From assembly GCF_019263745.1 (NCBI RefSeq), contig NZ_CP077107.1, positions 3,162,001 through 3,226,000 on the forward strand: a stretch of DNA of 64,000 bases. The letters are read 5' to 3'. Below the pieces are notes generated by a model. It saw nothing but the letters and a program-made list of their open reading frames with translations. It did not search any database and was not told the DNA's origin. The DNA comes from Methanospirillum hungatei (GTDB lineage Archaea > Halobacteriota > Methanomicrobia > Methanomicrobiales > Methanospirillaceae). The position numbers were made by a program, and so were the translations under genes. Positions 35,233 through 43,656 of this stretch are shown piece by piece (the first letter of the stretch is position 1; every line of letters starts with the position of its first letter).

Positions 35233-36141
35233 ATGAGCAAAGGCTTTGCTGTTCCCCTAGATGTTCCAAAAAGTGAGCAGGATACGTATCTTAAAAATCT
35301 GAAGACGATAACTCATGATTCCGGTCGCCTGATGCTTTTTGCCGGAGATCAAAAGATTGAGCATCTGAATGATGACTTTTATGGGGACGGAATTCATCAG
35401 GATGATAATGATCCTGAACATCTCTTTCGTATTGCGGCAAAATCTAAAATTGGGTGTTTTGCAACACAGTTAGGACTCATTGCAAAATATGGTGCTGACT
35501 ATCCAAAGATTCCCTATCTCATTAAGATTAATTCAAAAACGCACCTGGTTCCAACTGCCCAACATGAACCATTTTCAAATCTCATTAATACAATCGAACA
35601 GGTAGTAGCATTCAGAAAATGCAGTAAACTCAATATCCTTGGAATTGGTTACACCATTTATCTAGGTTCAGAGTATGAATCTGCCATGTTAAGTGCTGCA
35701 GCACAGGCAATTTTCGAAGCACACCAGAATGGTCTTGTTACTGTACTTTGGATATACCCGCGTGGGAAAGCTGTTGGAAATGAAAAAGATCCACATCTCA
35801 TTGCTGGAGCAGCAGGAGTTGCCGCATGTCTGGGTTCTGATTTTGTAAAGGTCAACCCACCTAAAGCTGAAGGTGCTTCGTCAGCTGAGCTGATTAAAGA
35901 GGCCACGCTTGCAGCAGGACGAACAAAGGTGGTCTGTGCCGGAGGATCGAGTGTTGATGGATCAACATTCCTTACCCAGCTCTGGGAGCAGATTCACATA
36001 GGAGGATGTTCCGGGAATGCAACCGGCAGAAATATCCATCAGAAGCCACTGGATGAAGCGGTACGGATGTGTAATGCCATCTATGCTATAACGGTAGATG
36101 GAGCCTCTGTAGAAGATGCAGTAAAGATTTATCATGGTTAA
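35233..36141 (+). CDS. Class I fructose-bisphosphate aldolase (DeoC/LacD family)
   Basis: 302 residues from ATG at 35233 (MSKGFAVPLDVP); an in-frame ATG at 35200 would add eleven. The family is recognised by MLFAGDQKIEHLND near the start, the Schiff-base lysine in SDFVKVNPPK (about K206) and VVCAGGSSVDG. It interconverts fructose 1,6-bisphosphate with dihydroxyacetone phosphate and glyceraldehyde 3-phosphate. The 3' end overlaps the phosphofructokinase start by 8 bp, giving a two-step sugar-phosphate operon. Confidence 0.88.
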   Translation: MSKGFAVPLDVPKSEQDTYLKNLKTITHDSGRLMLFAGDQKIEHLNDDFYGDGIHQDDNDPEHLFRIAAKSKIGCFATQLGLIAKYGADYPKIPYLIKINSKTHLVPTAQHEPFSNLINTIEQVVAFRKCSKLNILGIGYTIYLGSEYESAMLSAAAQAIFEAHQNGLVTVLWIYPRGKAVGNEKDPHLIAGAAGVAACLGSDFVKVNPPKAEGASSAELIKEATLAAGRTKVVCAGGSSVDGSTFLTQLWEQIHIGGCSGNATGRNIHQKPLDEAVRMCNAIYAITVDGASVEDAVKIYHG

Positions 36142-37180
36142 AAAAACCGGATCTATAAAAACAATTGGAATACTTACCGGTGGTGGGGATTGTCCCGGGC
36201 TGAATGCAGTCATTCGTGCAGTGGTAAAGACTGCACACCTATATGACTACACAGTTATCGGGATTCGGAACGGTTGGAAAGGAATTGTTGAAGGGGAGGT
36301 AGAACCCCTCACAGAATTTTCAGTCACCGGAATACTTCCAAAAGGGGGAACCATATTAGGAACTTCCCGAACAAATCCTTTAAAAAGCGAAGAGCAGACA
36401 CAGCAGATGTTGACAAATATCCGCAAGTTTGGTCTTGATGCTATTGTCGCCGTTGGAGGAGATGATACCCTCAGTGTTGCAACCCGCTTGCACCAGATGC
36501 ACATTCCGGTGGTCGGTATTCCAAAAACAATCGACAATGATCTATCAGGAACCGATTACACCTTTGGATTTGATACAGCAGTTGCGATTGTTACTGATGC
36601 TATTGACCGCCTCCACACAACTGCTGAATCACACCACCGGATTATGGTTCTGGAAGTTATGGGCCGCCATGCAGGATGGATTGCTACGATGGCCGGAATT
36701 GCTGGTGGTGCAGATCAGATCCTGATCCCGGAGGTTCCCTTTGATATCGAAGATGTCTGTGAGGGGTTGAAAAAGCGCCGTGAAAGAGGGAAAAAATTTT
36801 CAATTGTGGTAATTGCTGAAGGAGCAAAGCCTGCGGATATGACCGGGTTTGCAACGACTTCATCAAAAGTGGATGATTTCGGGCATGAACAATTGGGAGG
36901 TATCGGTCATCTTCTTGGCAGGGCAATTGAAGAGCGGATTGGTTCAGAAACCAGGGTAACGGTCCTTGGTCATGTGCAGCGAGGTGGTTCGCCAACTGCT
37001 CATGATCGTGTTCTTGCTACGAGGTATGGGGTAAAAGCTGTTGAACAGTTGCATGAAGGAAATTATGGCGTCATGGTTGCTCTTCAGGGAGACAAAATCG
37101 TTCCCATCCCTCTGAGTGATGCAATTACCCAGAAAAAAGTTGATCCTGAACTTTATGAAATGGCTCGGATCTTCTACTGA
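36134..37180 (+). CDS. pfkA: 6-phosphofructokinase, PPi-type signature
   Basis: 348 residues. Core motifs: GILTGGGDCPGLNAVIRA, AVGGDDTLSVA (108-115), GIPKTIDNDLSGTDYTFGF and MGRHAGWIA. Two positions decide the phosphoryl donor. Asp111 in GGDD and Lys131 in PKTIDND replace the two glycines of ATP-dependent enzymes (Gly104 and Gly124 in E. coli). This pair is the known signature of pyrophosphate-dependent PFK, whose reaction is reversible. ADP-dependent kinases of other methanogens are unrelated. Overlap with the aldolase gene means tight co-expression. Confidence 0.9.
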   Translation: MVKKTGSIKTIGILTGGGDCPGLNAVIRAVVKTAHLYDYTVIGIRNGWKGIVEGEVEPLTEFSVTGILPKGGTILGTSRTNPLKSEEQTQQMLTNIRKFGLDAIVAVGGDDTLSVATRLHQMHIPVVGIPKTIDNDLSGTDYTFGFDTAVAIVTDAIDRLHTTAESHHRIMVLEVMGRHAGWIATMAGIAGGADQILIPEVPFDIEDVCEGLKKRRERGKKFSIVVIAEGAKPADMTGFATTSSKVDDFGHEQLGGIGHLLGRAIEERIGSETRVTVLGHVQRGGSPTAHDRVLATRYGVKAVEQLHEGNYGVMVALQGDKIVPIPLSDAITQKKVDPELYEMARIFY

Positions 37181-37181
37181 T

Positions 37182-38063
37182 TCATTTTCCAATTTTTACT
37201 AAAATCTCTTCTAATGAGGGATACTTAGATTCAATACGCTCAACGGTTCCACCTTTAGACGATATCGAACTCGTGATTTCGTTCAGTTCTTCTATTGAGT
37301 GAGCAACGGAAACCCAGAGATTGCCAGACTGCTCAGAATCTATGTCAGGTATTGATCCATCCGGCCATATGAACCAGATCTCATACCTGATGGATCCGAA
37401 TTGTTCACGAAGCTCTGGCATCGTTCCAAATACAACAACCTTACCCCGTTTCAAGATCATCACATGATCACAAATTTCTTCTACCTGGGCCAGGTTATGG
37501 GCAGAAAGGATTATTGTTTTTCCAACCATTCTGAGTTGCTTTAAGTATTCAATGATAAACCGGGTCGTCATCGGGTCCAGACCTGATCCTGGTTCATCAT
37601 ATATCAGGATTGAAGGATCGTGAATAAGTGATCGCGCAATGGCTACTTTTCGTTTCATCCCCTTTGAAAGATTGCCAATACGCTTCCCATCGGGCTGCAA
37701 TGATAACTGGGCCAACAAGAGATCAGCCCTGGCCTGTATGGTAACCCGATCAAGCCCGTAGATCTCTCCAAAAAACCGGAGGTAATCCGGAACCAGCATC
37801 GTTTCATAGAGTCTTGACTCCTCCGGAAGATACCCGATCTGTGATCTCACCAACATTGGATCCCTGATAAGATCCATGCCTCCGATGTCAAGTGATCCTG
37901 ATGTTGGAAGGATAAGACCTGAAAGGATTTTGAGAAGCGTTGTCTTTCCAGCTCCGTTATGGCCGATAATCCCGAAAATTTCACCCTCCCTGCAGGTAAA
38001 TGAAACGTCAGAGAGAGCCGCTACATCGCCATATATTTTCGTAAGGAACGATGCTTCAATCAT
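37182..38063 (-). CDS. ABC transporter ATP-binding protein
   Basis: 293 residues. Walker A GHNGAGKTTLL, signature LSKGMKRKVAIARSL, Walker B ILIYDEPGSGLDP and switch His in LSAHNLAQ are intact. The C-terminal 80 residues are the extension of ABC-2 exporter ATPases. It is divergent from the two permease genes that start 81 bp away, and the three probably form one exporter. Confidence 0.9.
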   Translation of the reverse strand: MIEASFLTKIYGDVAALSDVSFTCREGEIFGIIGHNGAGKTTLLKILSGLILPTSGSLDIGGMDLIRDPMLVRSQIGYLPEESRLYETMLVPDYLRFFGEIYGLDRVTIQARADLLLAQLSLQPDGKRIGNLSKGMKRKVAIARSLIHDPSILIYDEPGSGLDPMTTRFIIEYLKQLRMVGKTIILSAHNLAQVEEICDHVMILKRGKVVVFGTMPELREQFGSIRYEIWFIWPDGSIPDIDSEQSGNLWVSVAHSIEELNEITSSISSKGGTVERIESKYPSLEEILVKIGK

Positions 38064-38144
38064 ACTGAGTAACCTCCTCTTGTTTTCTCTCCTTTAAAGA
38101 GTTACGGTAAGCATTGATATACCATCCCGGCGAACTATCACCCA

Positions 38145-39959
38145 ATGGAGGCTCTCTCACAGCTTCTGACCATAGCAAGATGGGAAATTAAACGCTTTCA
38201 GGGTACGATGAGTAGGGATCTACTGCCAGTAGCGATTGTTCTCCTCGTCCTTCTTGTCGGTGTAAGTGGATTTACTGCCCAGCAGGGGATCCATCTACAG
38301 GATGGTATATACCGGATAGGCGTTGACAGCCAGATATACCTTGATATTATCGGAGGCGATCCCAGATATGTGGTCTATGCTCTTCCGTCAGATGTAGTAA
38401 ATATCCGGTCGCTCGGTCTGGATCTTTCCATCAGGGCCGGATCACTCCTCCGGGCAAATGGGGATAAGGGGGCAGCCGCTCAAAAAAGTTTTGAGCGGGA
38501 TTATCAGGCATATCAGGATTATGTGTATCGCCAACAGACTGATCTTTTCGCAGCATACCCTCTCTGGGTTGATAGTGAATATGTTGTCAGCGAACTTGAT
38601 TTCCTTGCTACCCAGACCGGCCAGCAGCTGGCTGCACCCAGGCAGGCATCCGCCACTCCACCGGTTCCTGATGAGCCGGAAGTTGATTTCATTCCTCCAT
38701 CCGGAATAGTGCCTGCTGATATGGAGATACTTCGATTACAGCTTGAAGAAGAGGCAGCACGAGGATCTGATCAGCTCGGGCGGTATACCGATATACTCTC
38801 TCAACAGGAAGCCCTTGGAGAACTCAGGGTTCCATCCATGCTTTCTCCTCCACTTCCCTTTGATACCATCATATTTATTTTTGTCTTCATTTTTCCATTG
38901 TACTTTACGTCCCAGTTTTTTATGATGAGCATCATGAACGAACGGACTCTCCGGCAGGGTGAAGCACTCATCGCATCCCCGGTAAAACCAATAATTCTCG
39001 TCTTTGGAAAGATGCTCCCCTATGCTATTGGAATGCTCCTTATTGTGTCAATTATTCTTTTTTCCGTGAAAGCCGACATTGCTGCGATATTGCCTCTGGT
39101 TCCGGTAATCCTATTTTTCTTATCATTTGCTCTCTTTATTGGGATGGTATCCAGAAGTTACAAAGAACTTTCGTTTATATCAATATTTTTTTCAACAATT
39201 GCAACTTCGTATCTTTTCTTTCCAAGTATTTTTGCAAATGTGCATATTGTAAGTCTTCTCTCTCCAGTTACTCTGGTTGTGCATGTAATTGATGGGACTG
39301 GCTATACTCTGACTGATTATGTCTATTCAACAGCCTTGTTTTACCTGACAAGTATCATCCTGTTTGGTATCTGTATCCGGAATTTTCACGAAGAACAACT
39401 CTTTACCGAGAAGAGCTTATTGGACACACTGGCACTTTATCTCGGCACTCTGGTTTCAAACAGATACTGGTACCTGTCGCTTATTTTGATATCCGTCATG
39501 ACAATTCCTTTTGTGTTCATGGCACAGATGATGTATCTCGTGCTCTTTTTCAATCTACCAATGCCCTTTTCATTGATCCTGATAATGGTGCTTGCAGCAC
39601 TCACCGAAGAGCTGGTAAAAGCAGCAGGATTTGTAGCATTGGTAACCCACAGTTATCCTCCCATGTCCTGGAAGATTGTGATCCTGGCCTCATTTTTGAT
39701 TGGTTTTGGATTTTTACTTGGAGAAAAATTACTCCTTTTTGTTACGATATCACAGATTGCAGATTCAATTTTTGGTGCAGCGCTCTTTCTTACACTCGGC
39801 CTTTTGTGGATGCCATTTCTGCTTCATGCAGGAACTGTCTTCTGCACCGGTGCGGTGCTAAAAATATGGGGAAAAAATGCACTCCCGATTGGAATTGTTC
39901 TTGCAACAATTGTCCATAGTATATACAATCTCTATCTTCTCAGGGGGTGGGTCTGGTGA
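38145..39959 (+). CDS. ABC-2 permease fused to a PrsW-like intramembrane protease domain
   Basis: 604 residues. Residues 1-420 resemble an ABC-2/NatB-type permease: a first helix at about 25-45, a long extracytoplasmic domain, then a block of helices from about 240. The C-terminal 170 residues are a further membrane domain with the PrsW/CPBP-like motifs AALTEELVKAAGF (EExxK), a second Glu in FLLGEKLLLF, a His in LLHAGTVF and HSIYNLY (HxxxN). These are the expected metal ligands of the protease family. The next permease starts within its last bases. Substrate and cleaved target are unknown. Confidence 0.8.
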   Translation: MEALSQLLTIARWEIKRFQGTMSRDLLPVAIVLLVLLVGVSGFTAQQGIHLQDGIYRIGVDSQIYLDIIGGDPRYVVYALPSDVVNIRSLGLDLSIRAGSLLRANGDKGAAAQKSFERDYQAYQDYVYRQQTDLFAAYPLWVDSEYVVSELDFLATQTGQQLAAPRQASATPPVPDEPEVDFIPPSGIVPADMEILRLQLEEEAARGSDQLGRYTDILSQQEALGELRVPSMLSPPLPFDTIIFIFVFIFPLYFTSQFFMMSIMNERTLRQGEALIASPVKPIILVFGKMLPYAIGMLLIVSIILFSVKADIAAILPLVPVILFFLSFALFIGMVSRSYKELSFISIFFSTIATSYLFFPSIFANVHIVSLLSPVTLVVHVIDGTGYTLTDYVYSTALFYLTSIILFGICIRNFHEEQLFTEKSLLDTLALYLGTLVSNRYWYLSLILISVMTIPFVFMAQMMYLVLFFNLPMPFSLILIMVLAALTEELVKAAGFVALVTHSYPPMSWKIVILASFLIGFGFLLGEKLLLFVTISQIADSIFGAALFLTLGLLWMPFLLHAGTVFCTGAVLKIWGKNALPIGIVLATIVHSIYNLYLLRGWVW

Positions 39960-41023
39960 AGCAACGTCTTGTTACGACAATCGCTAAAAAAGAGATTCGG
40001 AGTATTACTTCAGAGAAGACGATCATTCTAGCAATACTCCTACAGCTCTTCATTGCCATGTTTTCTTCTTTTCTGATGGTAGGTCTTTCAGCTATGTACG
40101 ATCCATCTGTCTATGGAAGGGTAACCGGAGTTCAATATGGCGTAGGATTCATTGGAAATGATACCATCCTGTTTGATCTCTTCTCTCGGGAACCATCATT
40201 TATTCCCTATCAGATGGATGCAGCTACAGCTCTCGGGGCTTTAAAAGAACGAAAACTGGCTGCAGTTTTGTGGACTTCTGAGTCCCCTCCTGAAGCAGAG
40301 GATCCTGTTACTGTTACCTTGTATACCATCAGTAATGATATTCAGTCAACAGTCATTGAGGTGAAGATAAAGGATATTCTGCTGGAATATGAGGAGATAC
40401 TCCGTGATATAAGAAAAGACAGACTTGATTTTGAACCCATTCAGGTATCAGTTTCAAGACCGGTGGCTCAAAATTCATTTTATGAGTTTATATATGGGCT
40501 TCTGATACCCATGCTTCTATTTATGCCTGCAATTATCTCTGCAGGGCTTGTTATTGACCTTATTACAGAAGAGTATCAGCAACAGACACTTGATACCCTT
40601 CGGACCTCATCAGCTACCCTTGAAGATATTGTATGCGGAAAAATCCTGGCCTGCATTGCAATAATTCCGGTACAGGTGATCTTATGGCTGATTCTATTAT
40701 CGATCAATGGCATACGGATTGCAGCTCTTGTCGAGATTTTACTGCATGTCGTTTTTGCATCAGCAGCCCTGATTTTGATTGCTGCAACCATAGCTGTCTT
40801 TTATCGTGACCGGACAAAGGCACAGTTTATCTTTTCAACAGCAGTGATTATTGTATTGCTACTTATTCTGGCATTTCCGTCTAATCCCATTAATCTTATA
40901 GTGCTTCTTGCTGTTGGTGTGGCACCACTTTATCACTGGGCAGTAATGGCAGCATCTATCGCTGGATGTCTGATTCTGATTGTACTAGTTCGAAATATGA
41001 TCAGGAGAGTTGAATACTCCTAA
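39956..41023 (+). CDS. ABC-2 type permease
   Basis: 355 residues from GTG at 39956, which overlaps the previous stop (GTGA) and has GGGGG eight bases upstream; GTG at 39947 is an alternative. It has an N-terminal helix (ILAILLQLFIAMFSSFLMV), an extracytoplasmic domain of about 140 residues and five C-terminal helices. The motif EEYQQQTLDTLRTSSAT is typical of ABC-2 permeases. It pairs with the fused permease and the divergent ATPase. Confidence 0.87.
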   Translation: MKQRLVTTIAKKEIRSITSEKTIILAILLQLFIAMFSSFLMVGLSAMYDPSVYGRVTGVQYGVGFIGNDTILFDLFSREPSFIPYQMDAATALGALKERKLAAVLWTSESPPEAEDPVTVTLYTISNDIQSTVIEVKIKDILLEYEEILRDIRKDRLDFEPIQVSVSRPVAQNSFYEFIYGLLIPMLLFMPAIISAGLVIDLITEEYQQQTLDTLRTSSATLEDIVCGKILACIAIIPVQVILWLILLSINGIRIAALVEILLHVVFASAALILIAATIAVFYRDRTKAQFIFSTAVIIVLLLILAFPSNPINLIVLLAVGVAPLYHWAVMAASIAGCLILIVLVRNMIRRVEYS

Positions 41024-41031
41024 TCATTTCC

Positions 41032-41616
41032 TTATTCCAGAATTTCCCTTTTTGCGGATGCAAGTTTTGGTTCAAGACGCGCTGCTGTTGAAATAGCAAG
41101 ATCAGCACGATCTGAAAGTCCACCGGCTTGCATGATAATTCCTGCATTAAACCAAATTTTTGGCATAGTTGGAAAAAGAGTCAGCGCTTTTTCAATTGCT
41201 TCAAGAGCTGCATCATAGTTACCTGTCTTGTAATAAAGGACAGACAGGTAGTGCCATCTGATCGAAAAATCATTATAATCTACCGGGATTTGATTAAAAT
41301 CACTGATAGCTCCAGGTACATCGCCGGTTTTATATCTGATAAAGGCACGGCGGAATATATACTCCGGATTATCTGGAAACTGCCTGACAAGAACTTCAAA
41401 ATCAGTGAGTGCTTCAGGATACCGTCCTGTGTCAAGGTGACACATCCCCCGGTAATATAAAATATCGAAATCTGTGATTCCACCGGCAATTGCATTGGTA
41501 AAGAAAACACATGCCTCTTTCAGGTCACCATCCCTGTATCTTTTAAGGCCTTCAATATATGCTTTCTTTGCCGGATCATCTACCCGGTTATCAGCCCGGC
41601 TTTCCATAGTGTACAT
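41032..41616 (-). CDS. TPR repeat protein
   Basis: 194 residues with about four tetratricopeptide repeats, such as YYRGMCHLDTGRYPEALTDF and HYLSVLYYKTGNYDAALEAI. No signal peptide. Likely a small protein-binding scaffold. It is convergent with the ABC permease and upstream of nothing related. Confidence 0.82.
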   Translation of the reverse strand: MYTMESRADNRVDDPAKKAYIEGLKRYRDGDLKEACVFFTNAIAGGITDFDILYYRGMCHLDTGRYPEALTDFEVLVRQFPDNPEYIFRRAFIRYKTGDVPGAISDFNQIPVDYNDFSIRWHYLSVLYYKTGNYDAALEAIEKALTLFPTMPKIWFNAGIIMQAGGLSDRADLAISTAARLEPKLASAKREILE

Positions 41617-41656
41617 GTTGCTGATTCCTCTATTTCAACTCATCAGAAGATTGGGG

Positions 41657-42853
41657 TTACAAACGATGAAAAACCCTGGCCAGACGTTCCATGCCGATCT
41701 GAATTTGTGTTTCAGATGATGCAGAGAAATTCAGTCGTATTGCGCTGTTTCCTCCATCATCGATATAAAACGGAATCCCGGGCATTACAGCAACGCCTTC
41801 TTTGATACCGTGTTCAAATACGTTCATTGAATGCATCGATCCTGGTAATGTGAGCATAAGGAACATGCCTCCACTAGGTATTGTGTGGTGAATTGAATCC
41901 GAAAGAAGATCCTCGATGAGGTCAATCATGAGCCTGCATCGTTCACCATATTTCGCAGCAATCATTCTTGTTCTCTGTTCGATGTCGTTTTTTTCCAGGT
42001 ATTGTGTCATGACCATCTGGGAAAAGAGATTTGAATGAAGGTCTGCTGCCTGTTTTGCCCTGTTAAACGCACAAAGGACCTGAGGTGGAGCACGAATCCA
42101 TCCTATCCGAAGTCCTGGAGCAATAATCTTTGAGAATGATCCACTCATCAACCCCTGGTCCGGAAGGTATTTCATCACTGGTTCTCGGGCTTTCCCATCA
42201 AAGAAGAGTTCTCCAAATGCATCATCTTCATAAAGCAGGCAGTCACTTTCTGACAGTATCTCTGCAACCTCTTTTCTTCTCTTATCTGACCAAGTCAGAC
42301 CGGAAGGATTTTGTGAATTTGGGATTCCATAGAAAAAAACTGGATTATCAGATTGAATGCAATTTTTTAGTTCAGCGGGGTCCGGACCTTCTGTATCCGG
42401 ATTAATTGATGAAAAAGATGGACGATAAAATGAAAAAGCCTCAATTGCACCAAGGTAGCCGGGACGTTCAATTAGGATTTTATCGTTTGGATTTGTGAGT
42501 ATTTTAGCTGTAAGATCAAGTGCCTGCTGAGATCCGTTGAGGATCTGAATTTCGTCAGGGTTTACATGCAATCCAAGGCGTGAATAATATCTCCTGGATA
42601 TAATCTCCCGTAATGGACGGTATCCATCGGTAGTTGTGTACTGGAGAGCGATAGAACCATAGTCATCAAATACTGATTCCATTGCTTTTTTGATTCCCTC
42701 AACATCAAAGAGTGATGCATCAGGAAGACCTCCGGCAAAGGATATGATATCAGGTACTGCAGATACCCTGAAGAGTTCATCAAGAAATGATGGGGGAAGC
42801 GTGTTCATGCAGGAAGCAAACCGGTATGTATGAGTCCCCTCCGGATGAGCCAT
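41657..42853 (-). CDS. PLP-dependent aminotransferase (2-aminoadipate/MocR-like group)
   Basis: 398 residues from ATG at 42853 (MAHPEGTHTYRFAS). The N-terminal ISFAGGLPDASLF and central YGIPNSQNPSGLTW are typical of the LysN/2-aminoadipate aminotransferase group. LLYEDDAFGELFF and SGSFSKIIAPGLRIGW follow, the latter with the PLP lysine; the C-terminal AIRLNFS has the carboxylate Arg. There is no GntR DNA-binding domain, so it is an enzyme rather than a MocR regulator. The start is 78 bp from the divergent propeptide-like gene. Confidence 0.85.
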   Translation of the reverse strand: MAHPEGTHTYRFASCMNTLPPSFLDELFRVSAVPDIISFAGGLPDASLFDVEGIKKAMESVFDDYGSIALQYTTTDGYRPLREIISRRYYSRLGLHVNPDEIQILNGSQQALDLTAKILTNPNDKILIERPGYLGAIEAFSFYRPSFSSINPDTEGPDPAELKNCIQSDNPVFFYGIPNSQNPSGLTWSDKRRKEVAEILSESDCLLYEDDAFGELFFDGKAREPVMKYLPDQGLMSGSFSKIIAPGLRIGWIRAPPQVLCAFNRAKQAADLHSNLFSQMVMTQYLEKNDIEQRTRMIAAKYGERCRLMIDLIEDLLSDSIHHTIPSGGMFLMLTLPGSMHSMNVFEHGIKEGVAVMPGIPFYIDDGGNSAIRLNFSASSETQIQIGMERLARVFHRL

Positions 42854-42931
42854 ATATGATTGTTGACTTCCTATCAGGAAATTGTTTTGATACGGCAAGC
42901 CTATTATCTCCCAAATTCAAATAAGCAGAGT

Positions 42932-43651
42932 ATGCAAATTTCAATTGGCCTTTTGCTGGTATTAGGGGTTTGTGTTATTTTCGGGGTATTTGTCATTGCA
43001 GATAATGTTACCAAGGGTTCAGGGGGATCATTACCTGTTCAGGAGATACCTGATGGAGAAAATTCATCAATACAGGCTGATCTGTTAGTCCGGTTTAATC
43101 CGGAATTGTGGAATACATCTGCAATGAAAGTTGCAGCAAATGCTTCACATACATACATCGGATCTACTGTTGAGACAGATTACACCGATCTTGGACTTGC
43201 CGGTCTGCAGCTGGTAAAACTTCCTCCTGGTATGACTGTAAAAGAAGGAGTTTCATATTATCAGGCACTTCCGTATGTTCAATATGCTGAACCAAATGCT
43301 GTTTATTCAATCGAAAGCACATCAAATTCAACTGCAGCACAACCTGCATCTTTGTCAGCAGTGTCGGATAATTTAACATCGCATAATTCCCGTCTGCTTG
43401 TTCAGTTCAAGGTCCAGGCATTTCCAGATAGACAAAATCTGTCAGTATATGCAAACCAGACTCATGCATCCTTAAATGCAACTCTAGTCAAAGATTTCAC
43501 TGCTGATGGATTGGCAGGCCTTCATCTAATTGAACTACCTTCGAAGATTGGAGTACAAGAGGGAATTGGATTTTATAAAAATCAGTCTTCTGTATTATTT
43601 GTAGAACCGGATTATCCGGTTAGTATCACTACTCCGAAAAAGAAAGTCTGA
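42932..43651 (+). CDS. Exported protein made of two subtilase propeptide-like domains
   Basis: 239 residues from ATG at 42932, which begins a signal or anchor segment (ISIGLLLVLGVCVIFGVFVI); an upstream in-frame ATG would spoil it. Two copies of one domain follow, about residues 50-127 and 154-232. Each ends with the same pattern: GLQLVKLPPGMTVKEGVSYY then VQYAEPN, and GLHLIELPSKIGVQEGIGFY then VLFVEPD. The propeptide of the subtilase at 45859-47652 has GLQVVKVPDSMSVPEAVEYY and VAYAEPN. No protease domain is attached. It could inhibit or assist folding of the nearby subtilase outside the cell; that role is inference. Confidence 0.72.
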   Translation: MQISIGLLLVLGVCVIFGVFVIADNVTKGSGGSLPVQEIPDGENSSIQADLLVRFNPELWNTSAMKVAANASHTYIGSTVETDYTDLGLAGLQLVKLPPGMTVKEGVSYYQALPYVQYAEPNAVYSIESTSNSTAAQPASLSAVSDNLTSHNSRLLVQFKVQAFPDRQNLSVYANQTHASLNATLVKDFTADGLAGLHLIELPSKIGVQEGIGFYKNQSSVLFVEPDYPVSITTPKKKV

Positions 43652-43656
43652 TATTA

